DNA from: JAAURB01 sp049649525
Lineage (GTDB): Bacteria > Cyanobacteriota > Cyanobacteriia > Cyanobacteriales > Microcoleaceae
Direction of reading: 5' to 3'
Assembly (NCBI GenBank): GCA_049649525.1
Contig: JBARZE010000012.1
Location: 60,307 to 124,306, forward strand
Length of the DNA: 64,000 bases
This document shows positions 36,267 to 45,239 of this stretch, in pieces (within the stretch, counting starts at the first letter, position 1; every line of letters begins with the position of its first letter). The notes below the pieces were generated by a model, which saw nothing but the letters and a program-made list of their open reading frames with translations, had not been told where the DNA came from and made no database searches. Both the position numbers and the translations under genes were made by a program.

Positions 36267-38063
36267 TTATTCTTTAATATCTGACTCAATGTCTAACTCA
36301 TACAGGTTCCAAAAACCCCCACCCAGAGGAGTGTATTGAATACCTGTAATCCGATTACGAATCGCTTCAAAAGATAACGGATTCACCATGTACAAGAATG
36401 GCACTTGTTCGGCTACAATTTGCTGAAAGCGACCATATAATGCTTTACGTTTATCTGTATCAAATTCTTGAGAAGCTTCAACAAAAATTCGATCAATTTC
36501 TCTCTCCCAATCTGAAACTGTCCAGCCTTCTATATTACCTTCTCCGGGTTGAGGGCCTTGATTGAACGTATGCAATCGAGCATTAACTGACCAAATATTG
36601 TAGCCACCGTGGGGTTCTACGCCGCTTCCTCCTGTAAATCCACCCAGATAAGCATCCCAATTTCGAGATTGAGATAAGCGTTCAACATAAGTATTAAAAC
36701 TCAGAAATACTGAGTCAACTTTAATCCCCAGTTTCCCTAAATCTTGGTTTATTTGGGTTGCCATTTGTTCTCTCACTTTTTTACCCGAACTCACAAGTAA
36801 TGTGAAACGAACTCGATTTCCCTCGGCATCAAATAATTGACCATATTCATCATAATAAAATCCAGCGGCGGACAACAGTTGTTGTGCTTTTTCGGGATTA
36901 TATTCGTATGTTTTTAATCCTTGTTCTGGGGAAAAGTAAAATGGACTTTGTACAGGAATGGGTGAATATTGGGGCGCACCTAATCCCAAGTAAATATTAT
37001 TCTTCATCACTTCGCGATTAATTCCGTAATAAACCGCTTGACGAAATGCTTTATTATTAAACCAAGCAGATTTTATGGGATCTACAAATGGCTTTCCTTG
37101 TGCATTTTTCCCTTTATTCAGGTTAAATGACATGAAAATAGTACCTGTATCTGGCCCCGAACTATAAATTGTATATTTGCCTCGTTCTGCTTCCGGCTTT
37201 AATAAAGGATAAGCTTCGGGTTGTATATCTAATACATCCAAAGAACCTGAACGGAAATTGAGTAATTGGTTATCTGTACTTTCAATAATTTGCCAAACCA
37301 CTTGTTCAATTTTTGGTAAAGGATTACCTTGTTGATCTTTGCGCCAGTAATAAGGATTTCTCTCTAAAATCACTCGCTGATTGGGAGTATAACTCTGTAA
37401 TTTATAATAACCGTTACCCACAATTTTTTCAGGATCAGTATCGGTTCCCCAAGTGCTCAGAAATAGTGGATTTCCATCTTTATCAGTTGTCTCGACAGAC
37501 TCAGCTAACAGATGAGCGGGTAAAATCGGTAGTCCTCCGGCATAGCGAATAAAAGGGGCAAAAGGTTCAGGCGTTGAGAATTCTACTCGACGCTGATCTA
37601 GTTTTTTAACTGAAGGGAATTGACGACTTTCTCCGACTCGGAGAATATCCTTGAAACTACTGGGGATTTCCGGATTGAGATAAACATCATTATAGGTAAA
37701 AATAATATCATCAGTCGTCATCGGTTCACCGTCTGACCACTTTAATTCGGGTCGTAATTTGATGACAATTTTTTGTTTATCGTCTGAAATTTCCCAAGAT
37801 TCTGCTAAGTTAGGCTCTAGCTCTCCGGTGATCGGATTTTCGACAATTAAGGAGTCATAAATATAGCCAAATACACTGTAAGCCGATTGATTTAAAGGAT
37901 AATTAAATGTACCAGGGCCGCTGGGGGTAGGAACCACTAATCGAGAAGATAAGTTGGATTGAGCGGGGCCACAAGCTGAGAGAGAAACACTCAGCAATAG
38001 TGTAATTCCGACTAAAATAAAACGTTGTAAATATTGAGTAATGATATTGATATTAAAAGTCAT
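36267..38063 (-). CDS. ABC transporter solute-binding lipoprotein, family 5 (peptide/nickel type)
   Basis: A 598-residue SBP_bac_5 protein. The lipobox LSAC puts the lipidated Cys near residue 31. The family core is visible: NLAESWEISDDKQKIVIKLRPELKWSDGEPMTTDDIIFTYND, VGNGYYKLQSYTPNQRVILERNPYYW, KAFRQAVYYGINREVM and the C-terminal lobe. Members bind oligopeptides, nickel chelates or other solutes; this sequence alone does not decide which. larB follows five bases downstream and ispF lies 61 bases upstream on the same strand. The permease and ATPase genes are not here. Confidence 0.92.
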   Translation of the reverse strand: MTFNINIITQYLQRFILVGITLLLSVSLSACGPAQSNLSSRLVVPTPSGPGTFNYPLNQSAYSVFGYIYDSLIVENPITGELEPNLAESWEISDDKQKIVIKLRPELKWSDGEPMTTDDIIFTYNDVYLNPEIPSSFKDILRVGESRQFPSVKKLDQRRVEFSTPEPFAPFIRYAGGLPILPAHLLAESVETTDKDGNPLFLSTWGTDTDPEKIVGNGYYKLQSYTPNQRVILERNPYYWRKDQQGNPLPKIEQVVWQIIESTDNQLLNFRSGSLDVLDIQPEAYPLLKPEAERGKYTIYSSGPDTGTIFMSFNLNKGKNAQGKPFVDPIKSAWFNNKAFRQAVYYGINREVMKNNIYLGLGAPQYSPIPVQSPFYFSPEQGLKTYEYNPEKAQQLLSAAGFYYDEYGQLFDAEGNRVRFTLLVSSGKKVREQMATQINQDLGKLGIKVDSVFLSFNTYVERLSQSRNWDAYLGGFTGGSGVEPHGGYNIWSVNARLHTFNQGPQPGEGNIEGWTVSDWEREIDRIFVEASQEFDTDKRKALYGRFQQIVAEQVPFLYMVNPLSFEAIRNRITGIQYTPLGGGFWNLYELDIESDIKE

Positions 38064-38124
38064 TCAGGTTTATTCTATAGTCACAACAAAATTGAGATTT
38101 TGATTAACAGAAGTTTTTTAGATT

Positions 38125-38610
38125 TTAATCCCGATTTTTTTGTAATAAAACGACTGCATAAACTGCAATTCCTTCTTCTCGACCCACTGGGCCTAATTTT
38201 TCGTTTGTGGTCGCTTTAATACCGACTTGGTCTGGTTCTAATTGTAAGACATCGGCTAGGCGATGGCGCATTGCTGAGATATGGGGTTTAAGCTTCGGAC
38301 GTTCGGCAACAATGACTGAATCAATATTACCAATACACCAACCTTTATTTTGCACGATCTGATGCACTTGTTGCAGCAAAACTAAACTGTCTGCCCCCTC
38401 CCACTTAGGGTCTGAAGGGGGAAAGTATAATCCAATATCTCCTAGACTCAATGCCCCAAGTAGACCATCCATAATCGCATGGGTTAGGGCATCTGCATCA
38501 CTATGTCCGAGTAGTCCTAGGTGATGTTCAATTTTTATTCCTCCCAGAATTAAAGGTCGTCCTTCTACTAAACGATGAATATCATAGCCATTTCCAATCC
38601 GAATGTTCAT
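38125..38610 (-). CDS. ispF: 2-C-methyl-D-erythritol 2,4-cyclodiphosphate synthase
   Basis: A 161-residue enzyme of the MEP isoprenoid pathway, forming the cyclic diphosphate with release of CMP. Metal ligands Asp and His of GNGYDIHRL and His of LGHSDADAL are present, as are GDIGLYFPPSDPKW and the C-terminal IKATTNEKLGPVGREEGIAVYA. Full length and intact; it is a homotrimeric cytoplasmic enzyme in the family. Confidence 0.98.
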   Translation of the reverse strand: MNIRIGNGYDIHRLVEGRPLILGGIKIEHHLGLLGHSDADALTHAIMDGLLGALSLGDIGLYFPPSDPKWEGADSLVLLQQVHQIVQNKGWCIGNIDSVIVAERPKLKPHISAMRHRLADVLQLEPDQVGIKATTNEKLGPVGREEGIAVYAVVLLQKNRD

Positions 38611-38821
38611 AAATTTTTAGTCCAACACTGTTACCCAGTCTGTAGTTTAAAAGGTTGTGGGAGTGATTCATAGTCTCTATCGTTAGACAGAGTCAATTTT
38701 TCTTCTACTGCATCTTAAGATAGATTCGTCAAGCATTTTTAATTAAACGTTGCAATTTAAAAAGGGTTATGTTAAATTTTATGTATCAGTGAACAACAAG
38801 CAAAAACAGGAGTTACTGAAA

Positions 38822-38965
38822 ATGGAAAACCAAGAAAATAAGTTAGGATTTACCGAGTTTGCAGAAACCTGGAATGGTCGCTTAGCAATGTTAGGGTTTG
38901 TAATCGGAGTTGCAACTGAGTTGCTTACAGGCCAAGGAATTCTTTCTCAAATCGGTTTAATGTAG
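38822..38965 (+). CDS. High-light-inducible protein (one-helix Chl a/b-binding-like)
   Basis: A 47-residue Hlip. The helix carries the chlorophyll-binding ETWNGRLAMLGFVIG motif. I set the start at ATG 38822 because AGGAG lies nine bases upstream (38808-38812); a longer in-frame reading from TTG 38750 adds residues unlike the family. Hlips associate with photosystem assembly intermediates and quench excess excitation. A strong hairpin (39037-39067) follows downstream. Confidence 0.93.
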   Translation: MENQENKLGFTEFAETWNGRLAMLGFVIGVATELLTGQGILSQIGLM

Positions 38966-39036
38966 TTTATAATTACCCATTAATTTAAATGGTGTAAATT
39001 GTAACAGTTATCATCTATTACCATCATTAATTTAAC

Positions 39037-39067
39037 AGAGCTTTTGAGATACCCTCTCGAAAGCTCT
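39037..39067 (+). terminator. Stem-loop after the hli gene
   Basis: Perfect 8-bp arms AGAGCTTT and AAAGCTCT, continued by inner GAGA/TCTC pairs around a short loop, about 70 bases after the hli stop. Only a weak T-run (TTTAA) follows, so it may be a processing or attenuating hairpin rather than a classical terminator. Confidence 0.55.
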
Positions 39068-39114
39068 TTAACTCTAAATAAATACTCTATTCTTATGTTT
39101 TAAAAGCGCAAGCG

Positions 39115-39234
39115 AGGAAGTAAGAAGTAATGAGTCTGCCATGACGTTGCATGCAACCAAAGTACGGGAGTAATGAGTCAGGAAAGCGCTTTTATGCCTA
39201 CTTGCTTTCTTCATCATTCATCATTCATCATTTA
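39115..39234 (+). repeat. Dispersed composite repeat, copy 3
   Basis: GACGTTGCATGCAACC (39143) is followed by AAAGTACGGGAGTAATGAGTC, an AAGCGCTTTT segment, then CTTCATCATTCATCATTCA tails that reach the stop codon of the nucleoside hydrolase gene. It is the same element as 3241-3350 in opposite orientation, and its first 35 bases match 32434-32470. Confidence 0.8.
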
Positions 39235-40236
39235 TTATTGAGGTTTATAAGTTTTAACTAATTTTTTCAAATCTTCAACTAAAATAGCGAGTAAATTAGC
39301 AGCATCAGCTTGAGTCCCCACCCAAGCATTGGCTTCAATTTTAGCTTGATGCCGTCTATCTATGATTGTTTGTCCTTTTGTCCATTTTCCGGCCGTTTCA
39401 ACCTGAACTTTACCTCGAATAAATTGTAATGTTTCTGGATAAAATCGATAGGCAATAGTCACCGCATCATGAACTAAAAAGCCATTGATTCCTTGAGTTT
39501 CTCGAAATAGAAGAGAGGTTTTAGTCATCGACTTGCAGAGAGACACAAGAAATTGAGAAATTGCACTTTTTGGCATGATTTGAGCAATCTCCTCAGCCAT
39601 TTGAGGCGTAAAAATCAGCGATCGCGTAATATCTAAAGGTAAAATCACTAAATCTTCTCGGCTATTAAAAACGACTTCAGCCGCATCAGGATCATAAACA
39701 ATATTAAATTCAGCTTGGGGTGTAACATTTCCTGCACCTGTAAATGCACCGCCCATAATAATAATTTCTCTGGCTTTTTTCAAAATACCTGGAGACTGTT
39801 TTTCTGCTGCCGCTAAATTCGTTAAAGGTGCTAAACAAATCAGAGTAATCTCACCGGGAAATTGATTCAGTTTTTCAATTAAAACCAATTCTGAAGCGGG
39901 TGCTTTTTCAAATTGTAAATGACAAGCGGGTAAAGTGGCGGCTAAATCTCCTAAACCATCTACACCATGAATAAAGCTAGCATCACCAATTTCCGGATTA
40001 GGTTTAACAATACCTCGCCCTACAGTAATATTAGTTAAATTCACCAGTTGCAGTAATTCACAGGCATTATTAAAAGTTAAACGGGCATCAACATTTCCCT
40101 CTACCGTTGTAATGGCAACTAATTCAGCCAGTCCGTGAGTTTCTAAACTCAGTAACCACAGCAGCGCCAAGGCATCGTCGCCACCGGGATCTGTATCAAG
40201 AATAATTTTGGGAGGAGTGAGTTGAGTTAGCATCAT
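39235..40236 (-). CDS. Nucleoside hydrolase (inosine-uridine preferring family)
   Basis: A 333-residue nucleoside N-ribohydrolase that splits ribonucleosides to base plus ribose. The calcium-binding motif ILDTDPGGDDALALL is at the N-terminus. MGGAFTGAGNVTPQAEFNI, with the conserved Asn/Glu pair, and the later INGFLVHDAVT carrying the final Asp complete the active site. Start ATG 40236 (ATGATG) follows a TTG. Likely role: nucleoside salvage. The stop codon adjoins a dispersed repeat. Confidence 0.94.
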   Translation of the reverse strand: MMLTQLTPPKIILDTDPGGDDALALLWLLSLETHGLAELVAITTVEGNVDARLTFNNACELLQLVNLTNITVGRGIVKPNPEIGDASFIHGVDGLGDLAATLPACHLQFEKAPASELVLIEKLNQFPGEITLICLAPLTNLAAAEKQSPGILKKAREIIIMGGAFTGAGNVTPQAEFNIVYDPDAAEVVFNSREDLVILPLDITRSLIFTPQMAEEIAQIMPKSAISQFLVSLCKSMTKTSLLFRETQGINGFLVHDAVTIAYRFYPETLQFIRGKVQVETAGKWTKGQTIIDRRHQAKIEANAWVGTQADAANLLAILVEDLKKLVKTYKPQ

Positions 40237-40447
40237 CAATAATTGAAGTTAGACAGAGAATAATAGATAGTTTTCATCATATCGGACTCCTGTCGGTTTG
40301 GTTGAATCAGTTTTATATTTCAGGAGAAGGAATAATCAAAGTAAAAAAAAGATAGCACGAAAAAATACTCTAATATTTTAATCACTATTCAAATCTTTAT
40401 CAAGCTAATAATTGACTAATAATTTAATAATATTTAGATTAAAAATA

Positions 40448-41554
40448 TCATTGATTTTCATCATCTATTTGATTGAGCATCCGATTAATTTGGTCTTGCT
40501 CAACGGCTTCAAATAAAGCTTGAAAGTTACCTTCTCCAAAACCCTGGGCTTGAATGAGTTGATTTTTAATTTGAGCAACTTTACGCTCAATAAATTCAAA
40601 GAAAAAAGTCGGTTGATCAAAAATAGGTTGGGTAAAAATCTGAAGTAATATAGCTTCTGGGATAGATTCTTTCCAATCGACTAAAATTTGAGATTTTTTA
40701 AGGCTATCCCAGTTGAGTTTCAGATAATCATTAATACCTCGTTTCTTCAAGTTAGTATAATAACTATCAGGAACTGATAAAAAAGGTAAGTTTTGTTGAA
40801 TTAATTGAGTAACAGTCTGAATAATATTATTCGTTTTCAGCGCAATATGTTGAATTCCTGAACCTTGATTATATTCTAAGAATTCTTGAATTTGAGAAGT
40901 CGCAGAAGTCGGTTCATTAATCGGAAACTGAACAGAACCTTCCGGATGATTTAAAACTTGACTCCGCAATCCAGAACGTTCTGTTTGGATATTAAAGCTT
41001 TGCTGAGATTCTAATCCAAAGAGCTTTTGATATTGGGTTATTGCTGTATTTAATTCTCCGGCTGCCACATTGAAAACGACGTGATCAATTCCTTCTAAAG
41101 CAGTCGAAGAAGGTGAATCATCAATGATAAACGGAATCTGAGGAATTGCTTTTCCTTGTATTGTTTTTTGCTGTTCAATTAAGGTATGACGAAGTCCACC
41201 CCAACCCAAAATCGTTGCCCATTTTAATCGTTTTGAACCCCAGTGATGATATTGTGTCGGTTGTAGGATCTTTCCTCCGGTTGCCCTAATGCGATTCATG
41301 ACTGTGTCTAAATGATTGACTTGGAATGCCACATCAACTACCCCAGGAGAATGGTTGCGTAGGTATTCAGCCGCTTCAGACTGAGGGGATATTGGGGAAG
41401 AAAGCAGGAAGTAAATCTGGCCATTCTTCACAACTTCTGTATAAGTATGGGAATCTGTGACGTGTCCCGCTGCTTCAAACTTCAGTTTTTCTACAAACCA
41501 GTTGCGTGAAAGCTTTGCATCTTGAACGTAAAAGTGAACGTGATCAAATTCCAT
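40448..41554 (-). CDS. hpd: 4-hydroxyphenylpyruvate dioxygenase
   Basis: A 368-residue non-haem iron dioxygenase making homogentisate, the tocopherol/plastoquinone-related branch in cyanobacteria. It is built from two VOC modules. Iron ligands are His of EGIDHVVFNV, His of SGIQHIALKT and Glu of FFFEFIERK near the C-terminus. N-terminal FDHVHFYVQDAK starts the first, non-catalytic module. All ligands are intact. Confidence 0.95.
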   Translation of the reverse strand: MEFDHVHFYVQDAKLSRNWFVEKLKFEAAGHVTDSHTYTEVVKNGQIYFLLSSPISPQSEAAEYLRNHSPGVVDVAFQVNHLDTVMNRIRATGGKILQPTQYHHWGSKRLKWATILGWGGLRHTLIEQQKTIQGKAIPQIPFIIDDSPSSTALEGIDHVVFNVAAGELNTAITQYQKLFGLESQQSFNIQTERSGLRSQVLNHPEGSVQFPINEPTSATSQIQEFLEYNQGSGIQHIALKTNNIIQTVTQLIQQNLPFLSVPDSYYTNLKKRGINDYLKLNWDSLKKSQILVDWKESIPEAILLQIFTQPIFDQPTFFFEFIERKVAQIKNQLIQAQGFGEGNFQALFEAVEQDQINRMLNQIDDENQ

Positions 41555-41747
41555 TATCCCCTCTGCCAGTTCTGATACAATGCGATGAATTGGTTATAAA
41601 AGATTTTCAGTGATAATTCAAGCATGAAAGAACAAGGTATCATCTCTCAACAGTCGAAAGATAGAGATTAAATATTTGATCCATTTTTAAATGGAGTTGA
41701 GGATATTGTAAACTCCGATTAGCCCAGGAATTAATCAAGTGCATGAT

Positions 41748-42125
41748 TTACCCATTAAATAAATTGATCTTGATTGTAAACGCGGTAGAGATCTGACCCG
41801 GATCAACTAGAATTCGATATAAACCCGACTCAGACAGGGAACTGTACTTTTGCTGTGGTTGATCCGGGTGAATCTTGAAGCGACACAAACGTTGACCCAA
41901 AGGGGAAAAGATTTCTGCTGTTATTGTTCCGCTTTCGCCCAATAAATTAAGAGTTTGACCTGCCTGTGCTTCCAAGAGGTAAAATGTAGGTTGTTCAATT
42001 TGATCTTCAATCCGAAATCGTTGAGGGGTAATTGGGACGACTTTTTTAATCGGTTCAATCAGAGATCGCTGAATATCAAGATGATTTGAGTTGGGCTGTG
42101 TATAACTAGAAATTTTACTTTGCAT
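41748..42125 (-). CDS. Hypothetical beta-rich protein
   Basis: 125 residues without signal peptide or membrane helix. The pattern FYLLEAQAGQTLNLLGESG, AEIFSPLGQRLC and SLSESGLYRILVDP resembles the beta-sandwich PPC-type domain of secreted proteases. I do not recognise a family. An ATG start and the spacing from neighbours support it as a real gene; function unknown. Confidence 0.5.
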   Translation of the reverse strand: MQSKISSYTQPNSNHLDIQRSLIEPIKKVVPITPQRFRIEDQIEQPTFYLLEAQAGQTLNLLGESGTITAEIFSPLGQRLCRFKIHPDQPQQKYSSLSESGLYRILVDPGQISTAFTIKINLFNG

Positions 42126-42340
42126 TACGATTAATTCAAAAACATTCAGTCGTTAATATATCTGATATTTGAGAGCGCTATTGTCGTTAATGTAACTAAT
42201 TTTTCTGGTTGTTTTAGCACTAATGCATGACAAGTGAGCACTAATATTTTTGCTATTTCTTGACAAGATTCTAATCCGGTAGAATTCAGCAAAATATTAA
42301 CAGAATAGACTATTAATAAATAGGTAAGAATAAAAAAAAT

Positions 42341-43201
42341 CTAGGGAATTTCAGGCAGGATAAAGCGAACTTCCCCATTTTCTCCCATTTCTTTTTCAGC
42401 ACCTAATGATAATAATTCTTGAGTGGCCCGTTGTTGGACTAATTCATCAGTGGTTTGATAGTAAACGGATAACCAAGCATTCAACCGAGTAGACAAGTTG
42501 TCCGGATTTTGTTGCAGTACTTCAGCCGAGGCGCGAAACTGACGGGCGAAATCTGGGTTAGAACTGGCTTCTGCCCACTCTGCTGCCCGGAACAGGGATT
42601 GAATTGCCCCTGATGTATCCCCCACCAGTAATAGCTGATCGATGCCTTTGAGTCGCCACACAATCCAAGCTGTGGGACTAATCTGCGGAGAGAGAGCGGC
42701 GGTTCCTCGACTCATCAATTCAACAGCAGTTTGAGGTTGAGCTTGATAAAAAGAGACAGAAGTTGAAAGAAACAAATACATATCTACCCAACGGGGATCG
42801 AGTAGAGTTAGGACATCGAAATAGTCATCATTGAGTTCGTAGCCAGTGACTTCTCGGGCAGGTTCATCTCCAAAATATTGTAAAAAATTAATAAATGTCC
42901 AATCGGCAATCACGTTATCATACCCCAAGGTGGGCAGATTTTTTAGCAGTTGCAGTTGCAAGGCTTGTTTTTGTTCTTGGGTTCTTGTGGCAACAACAAA
43001 TTCATCTCCATCGGTTTGAGCCGCTTGAGGAGTACCCATTTTGAGTGAACCGGGCCCGAAAAGCTGAATCATGATAATACCGGATAATGCGCTCACGCCA
43101 AGCAACAAAGGAACAAATATCTGTAATTTTGGCAATGAGGGATCTGGGCTTGTAGAGTTTGGGTTCAATGGCTTAAAATAGTCCCGGAATTCATTTTTCA
43201 A
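42341..43201 (-). CDS. Hypothetical membrane-anchored protein with helical repeats
   Basis: 286 residues with one membrane helix (about 26-48) and a helical extracytoplasmic or cytoplasmic domain. Segments such as TFINFLQYFGDEPAR, TLLDPRWVDMYLFLS and GDTSGAIQSLFRAAEWAEAS suggest TPR-like helix pairs. The start codon appears to be TTG at 43201; no ribosome-binding site is obvious. Not recognised. It is divergent to ctpB across a 536-base spacer. Confidence 0.6.
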   Translation of the reverse strand: MKNEFRDYFKPLNPNSTSPDPSLPKLQIFVPLLLGVSALSGIIMIQLFGPGSLKMGTPQAAQTDGDEFVVATRTQEQKQALQLQLLKNLPTLGYDNVIADWTFINFLQYFGDEPAREVTGYELNDDYFDVLTLLDPRWVDMYLFLSTSVSFYQAQPQTAVELMSRGTAALSPQISPTAWIVWRLKGIDQLLLVGDTSGAIQSLFRAAEWAEASSNPDFARQFRASAEVLQQNPDNLSTRLNAWLSVYYQTTDELVQQRATQELLSLGAEKEMGENGEVRFILPEIP

Positions 43202-43416
43202 TAATCTTAGCAGTTGTTCTCGTCATTTTGACTAAATCTATCGCTAAACTGGTAGTAAGTTGCACTTAATCCATGAAATGATAGGAAGCAGTCGCCCTTA
43301 ATCAATTTTAGAGTCAGTGAATTCTGGGTTGGAGTCTGTGGGTTTACAGGTTCTCTATCAGTTCTAGAAATTCAAATCTTAGAATTCCCTCTGGGGTAGA
43401 ACCAATAGCCCCTGGC

Positions 43417-43450
43417 TGAACGATCACAAAAAATTCGTTATGATTGTTCA
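43417..43450. promoter_or_regulatory. Inverted repeat in the ctpB upstream region
   Basis: TGAACGATCA and TGATTGTTCA form a 10-bp inverted repeat (one G-U type mismatch) with a 14-base loop. It lies about 290 bases upstream of ctpB and 216 bases upstream of the divergent gene. It could be an operator or a hairpin; no regulator is known. Confidence 0.4.
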
Positions 43451-43528
43451 ACAGAGAACAGAATGATCGCACCTATTCCTGACCGAATAGAACATAGGGT
43501 AAATTGCATTAGCATGACGAATAAAATG

Positions 43529-43545
43529 CTAAGTATTTTACTTAG
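43529..43545. promoter_or_regulatory. Perfect palindrome upstream of ctpB
   Basis: CTAAGTATTTTACTTAG is a perfect 7-bp inverted repeat with a TTT spacer, placed about 190 bases upstream of ctpB. It looks like a dimeric transcription-factor site. The rest of the 43202-43737 spacer holds no gene. Confidence 0.45.
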
Positions 43546-43682
43546 TAAATTCGCAACATGGATCGTTTCGGTGTGAAGTCAACATTACTTAATCATCGCT
43601 TGCACAGCATTCATTAGCCCGCACTGTTCAAGTGGGAAACCTTTGATCCGGGCAACTTGTAAACCTAACTAAGGATGAGGAC

Positions 43683-43724
43683 GGCTGATAATCCCAGACT
43701 GAAACCAAGGTGAGGGAGGCAGCC
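43683..43724 (+). ncRNA. Possible structured 5' leader of ctpB
   Basis: Outer arms GGCTG/CAGCC and inner arms TCCC/GGGA make a two-part stem that ends directly before the AGAGGA ribosome-binding site (43725-43730), seven bases before the ATG. It could influence translation of ctpB. It matches no RNA family I recognise. Confidence 0.3.
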
Positions 43725-43737
43725 AGAGGATGACTCG

Positions 43738-45048
43738 ATGAACCAGAAAGCAAAACATCACTCTTTATTTCGTACAGCCCTGGTGAGCGGGGCGATCGCA
43801 GCTATTTCAACAATGGTTGTGCCGGGGTTAAACTTCTCCGTTAATGCAACGCTGAAGACAGGTCCCAAGGCTATTGTTGATGAAGCTTGGCAAATTGTCA
43901 ATCGAGAATATGTTGATGGCACATTTAATCAACTCGATTGGCAGGCAGTCCGCCAAGATTTACTCAGCCAAGAATATACCTCCCCAGAACAGGCATATAC
44001 CGCCCTGCGAGATGTCCTCGAACAGCTTGAAGATCCTTACACTCGTTTTATGGATCCTAAGCAATATGAACGCCTCACCAACCAAACGGCAGGAGAACTC
44101 TCCGGAGTCGGGATGCAACTGAAGCTAGATGAAGAATCTAAAGCTTTAATGGTGGTTTCGCCGATCAAAAATTCTCCAGCCATTGAAGCCGGCATCCAAT
44201 CCGGCGATGAGATTCTGGCAATTGATGGGATCTCAACTGAAGGCTTGAGTGTAGAGAAGGCAGCCGAAAAAATTCGCGGTAATGTTGGCACAGAAATTAC
44301 GTTACGAATTCGCCGCGATAGTATTGAAGATTTCGATGTCACCTTGACCCGCGCCCGGATCGAGTTAGAAGCTGTTCGTTATCGCCTCAATCAAGAAGGA
44401 AATCGCAAAATTGGTTATATTCAATTGCGGGAATTTAATTCTCATGCCTCTGAACAGATGCTAGAAGCGATTGAAGAACTCCAACAAGAACAAGCAGAGG
44501 GATTTGTCTTAGACTTGCGGGGAAATCCTGGGGGATTACTTCGCAGTAGTATTGAAATTGCTCGGATGTGGATGGATGCTGGGGCCATTGTCAGTACCAT
44601 AGACCGAGAAGGCGATCGCCAAGAAGTCCGGGCCAATAAAACCGCTTTAACCGATTTACCGATTGTGGTTTTGGTGGATAAAAACTCCGCCAGTGCTAGT
44701 GAAATTGTGGCGGGTGCTTTGAAAGATAACAAACGCGCTGTGATTATGGGCGATCGCACTTTTGGTAAAGCCTTAGTTCAGTCTGTGTTCTCCCTTTCAG
44801 ATGGTTCTGGAATTGCCGTCACTATCGCCCACTATTACACTCCTAATGGCACAGATATCAGCAGCACAGGGGTCACCCCAGATGTAGAAGTTAAGTTGAC
44901 TGAGGCTCAAAAGAAACAGCTCTCCCGCGATCCTCAGTTAGTGGGTACAAAGCAAGATCCTTACTACAGTGAGGCCATTTCTATCCTGAGTGCTAAATCT
45001 CCTTCTCGTCCTTTAGCAGTGATTGAAGGGAGCAGTTCTCGTGATTAG
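43738..45048 (+). CDS. ctpB: Carboxyl-terminal processing protease, S41 family (CtpB-like)
   Basis: A 436-residue S41A peptidase with an N-terminal signal segment (about residues 10-38), so it acts in the lumen or periplasm. The PDZ domain spans about 120-205. The catalytic dyad is Ser319 (NSASASEIVAG) and Lys344 (DRTFGKALVQ), 25 residues apart as in E. coli Prc. The sequence around YIQLREFNSHA and IAHYYTPNGTDIS looks closer to CtpB than to the D1-processing CtpA; this is from memory. The AGAGGA ribosome-binding site is strong. Confidence 0.9.
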   Translation: MNQKAKHHSLFRTALVSGAIAAISTMVVPGLNFSVNATLKTGPKAIVDEAWQIVNREYVDGTFNQLDWQAVRQDLLSQEYTSPEQAYTALRDVLEQLEDPYTRFMDPKQYERLTNQTAGELSGVGMQLKLDEESKALMVVSPIKNSPAIEAGIQSGDEILAIDGISTEGLSVEKAAEKIRGNVGTEITLRIRRDSIEDFDVTLTRARIELEAVRYRLNQEGNRKIGYIQLREFNSHASEQMLEAIEELQQEQAEGFVLDLRGNPGGLLRSSIEIARMWMDAGAIVSTIDREGDRQEVRANKTALTDLPIVVLVDKNSASASEIVAGALKDNKRAVIMGDRTFGKALVQSVFSLSDGSGIAVTIAHYYTPNGTDISSTGVTPDVEVKLTEAQKKQLSRDPQLVGTKQDPYYSEAISILSAKSPSRPLAVIEGSSSRD

Positions 45049-45239
45049 ATTAGGAGGGTGTTGGCAACAGGCAACATAGAGAAGCGAGAAGTCAGATTGT
45101 CTACCTTGTCCTCATAGTCTCCGAAGTCTTCCCATCTCCCTACTCTAACTCCTGTTTTCCCTTTTCCCCCCGCCTATAGATTGCGTCTGTGAGAGTCTAG
45201 CGGTTAATCTGGATTTTAATGTTGATAAGGTCAAATTTT

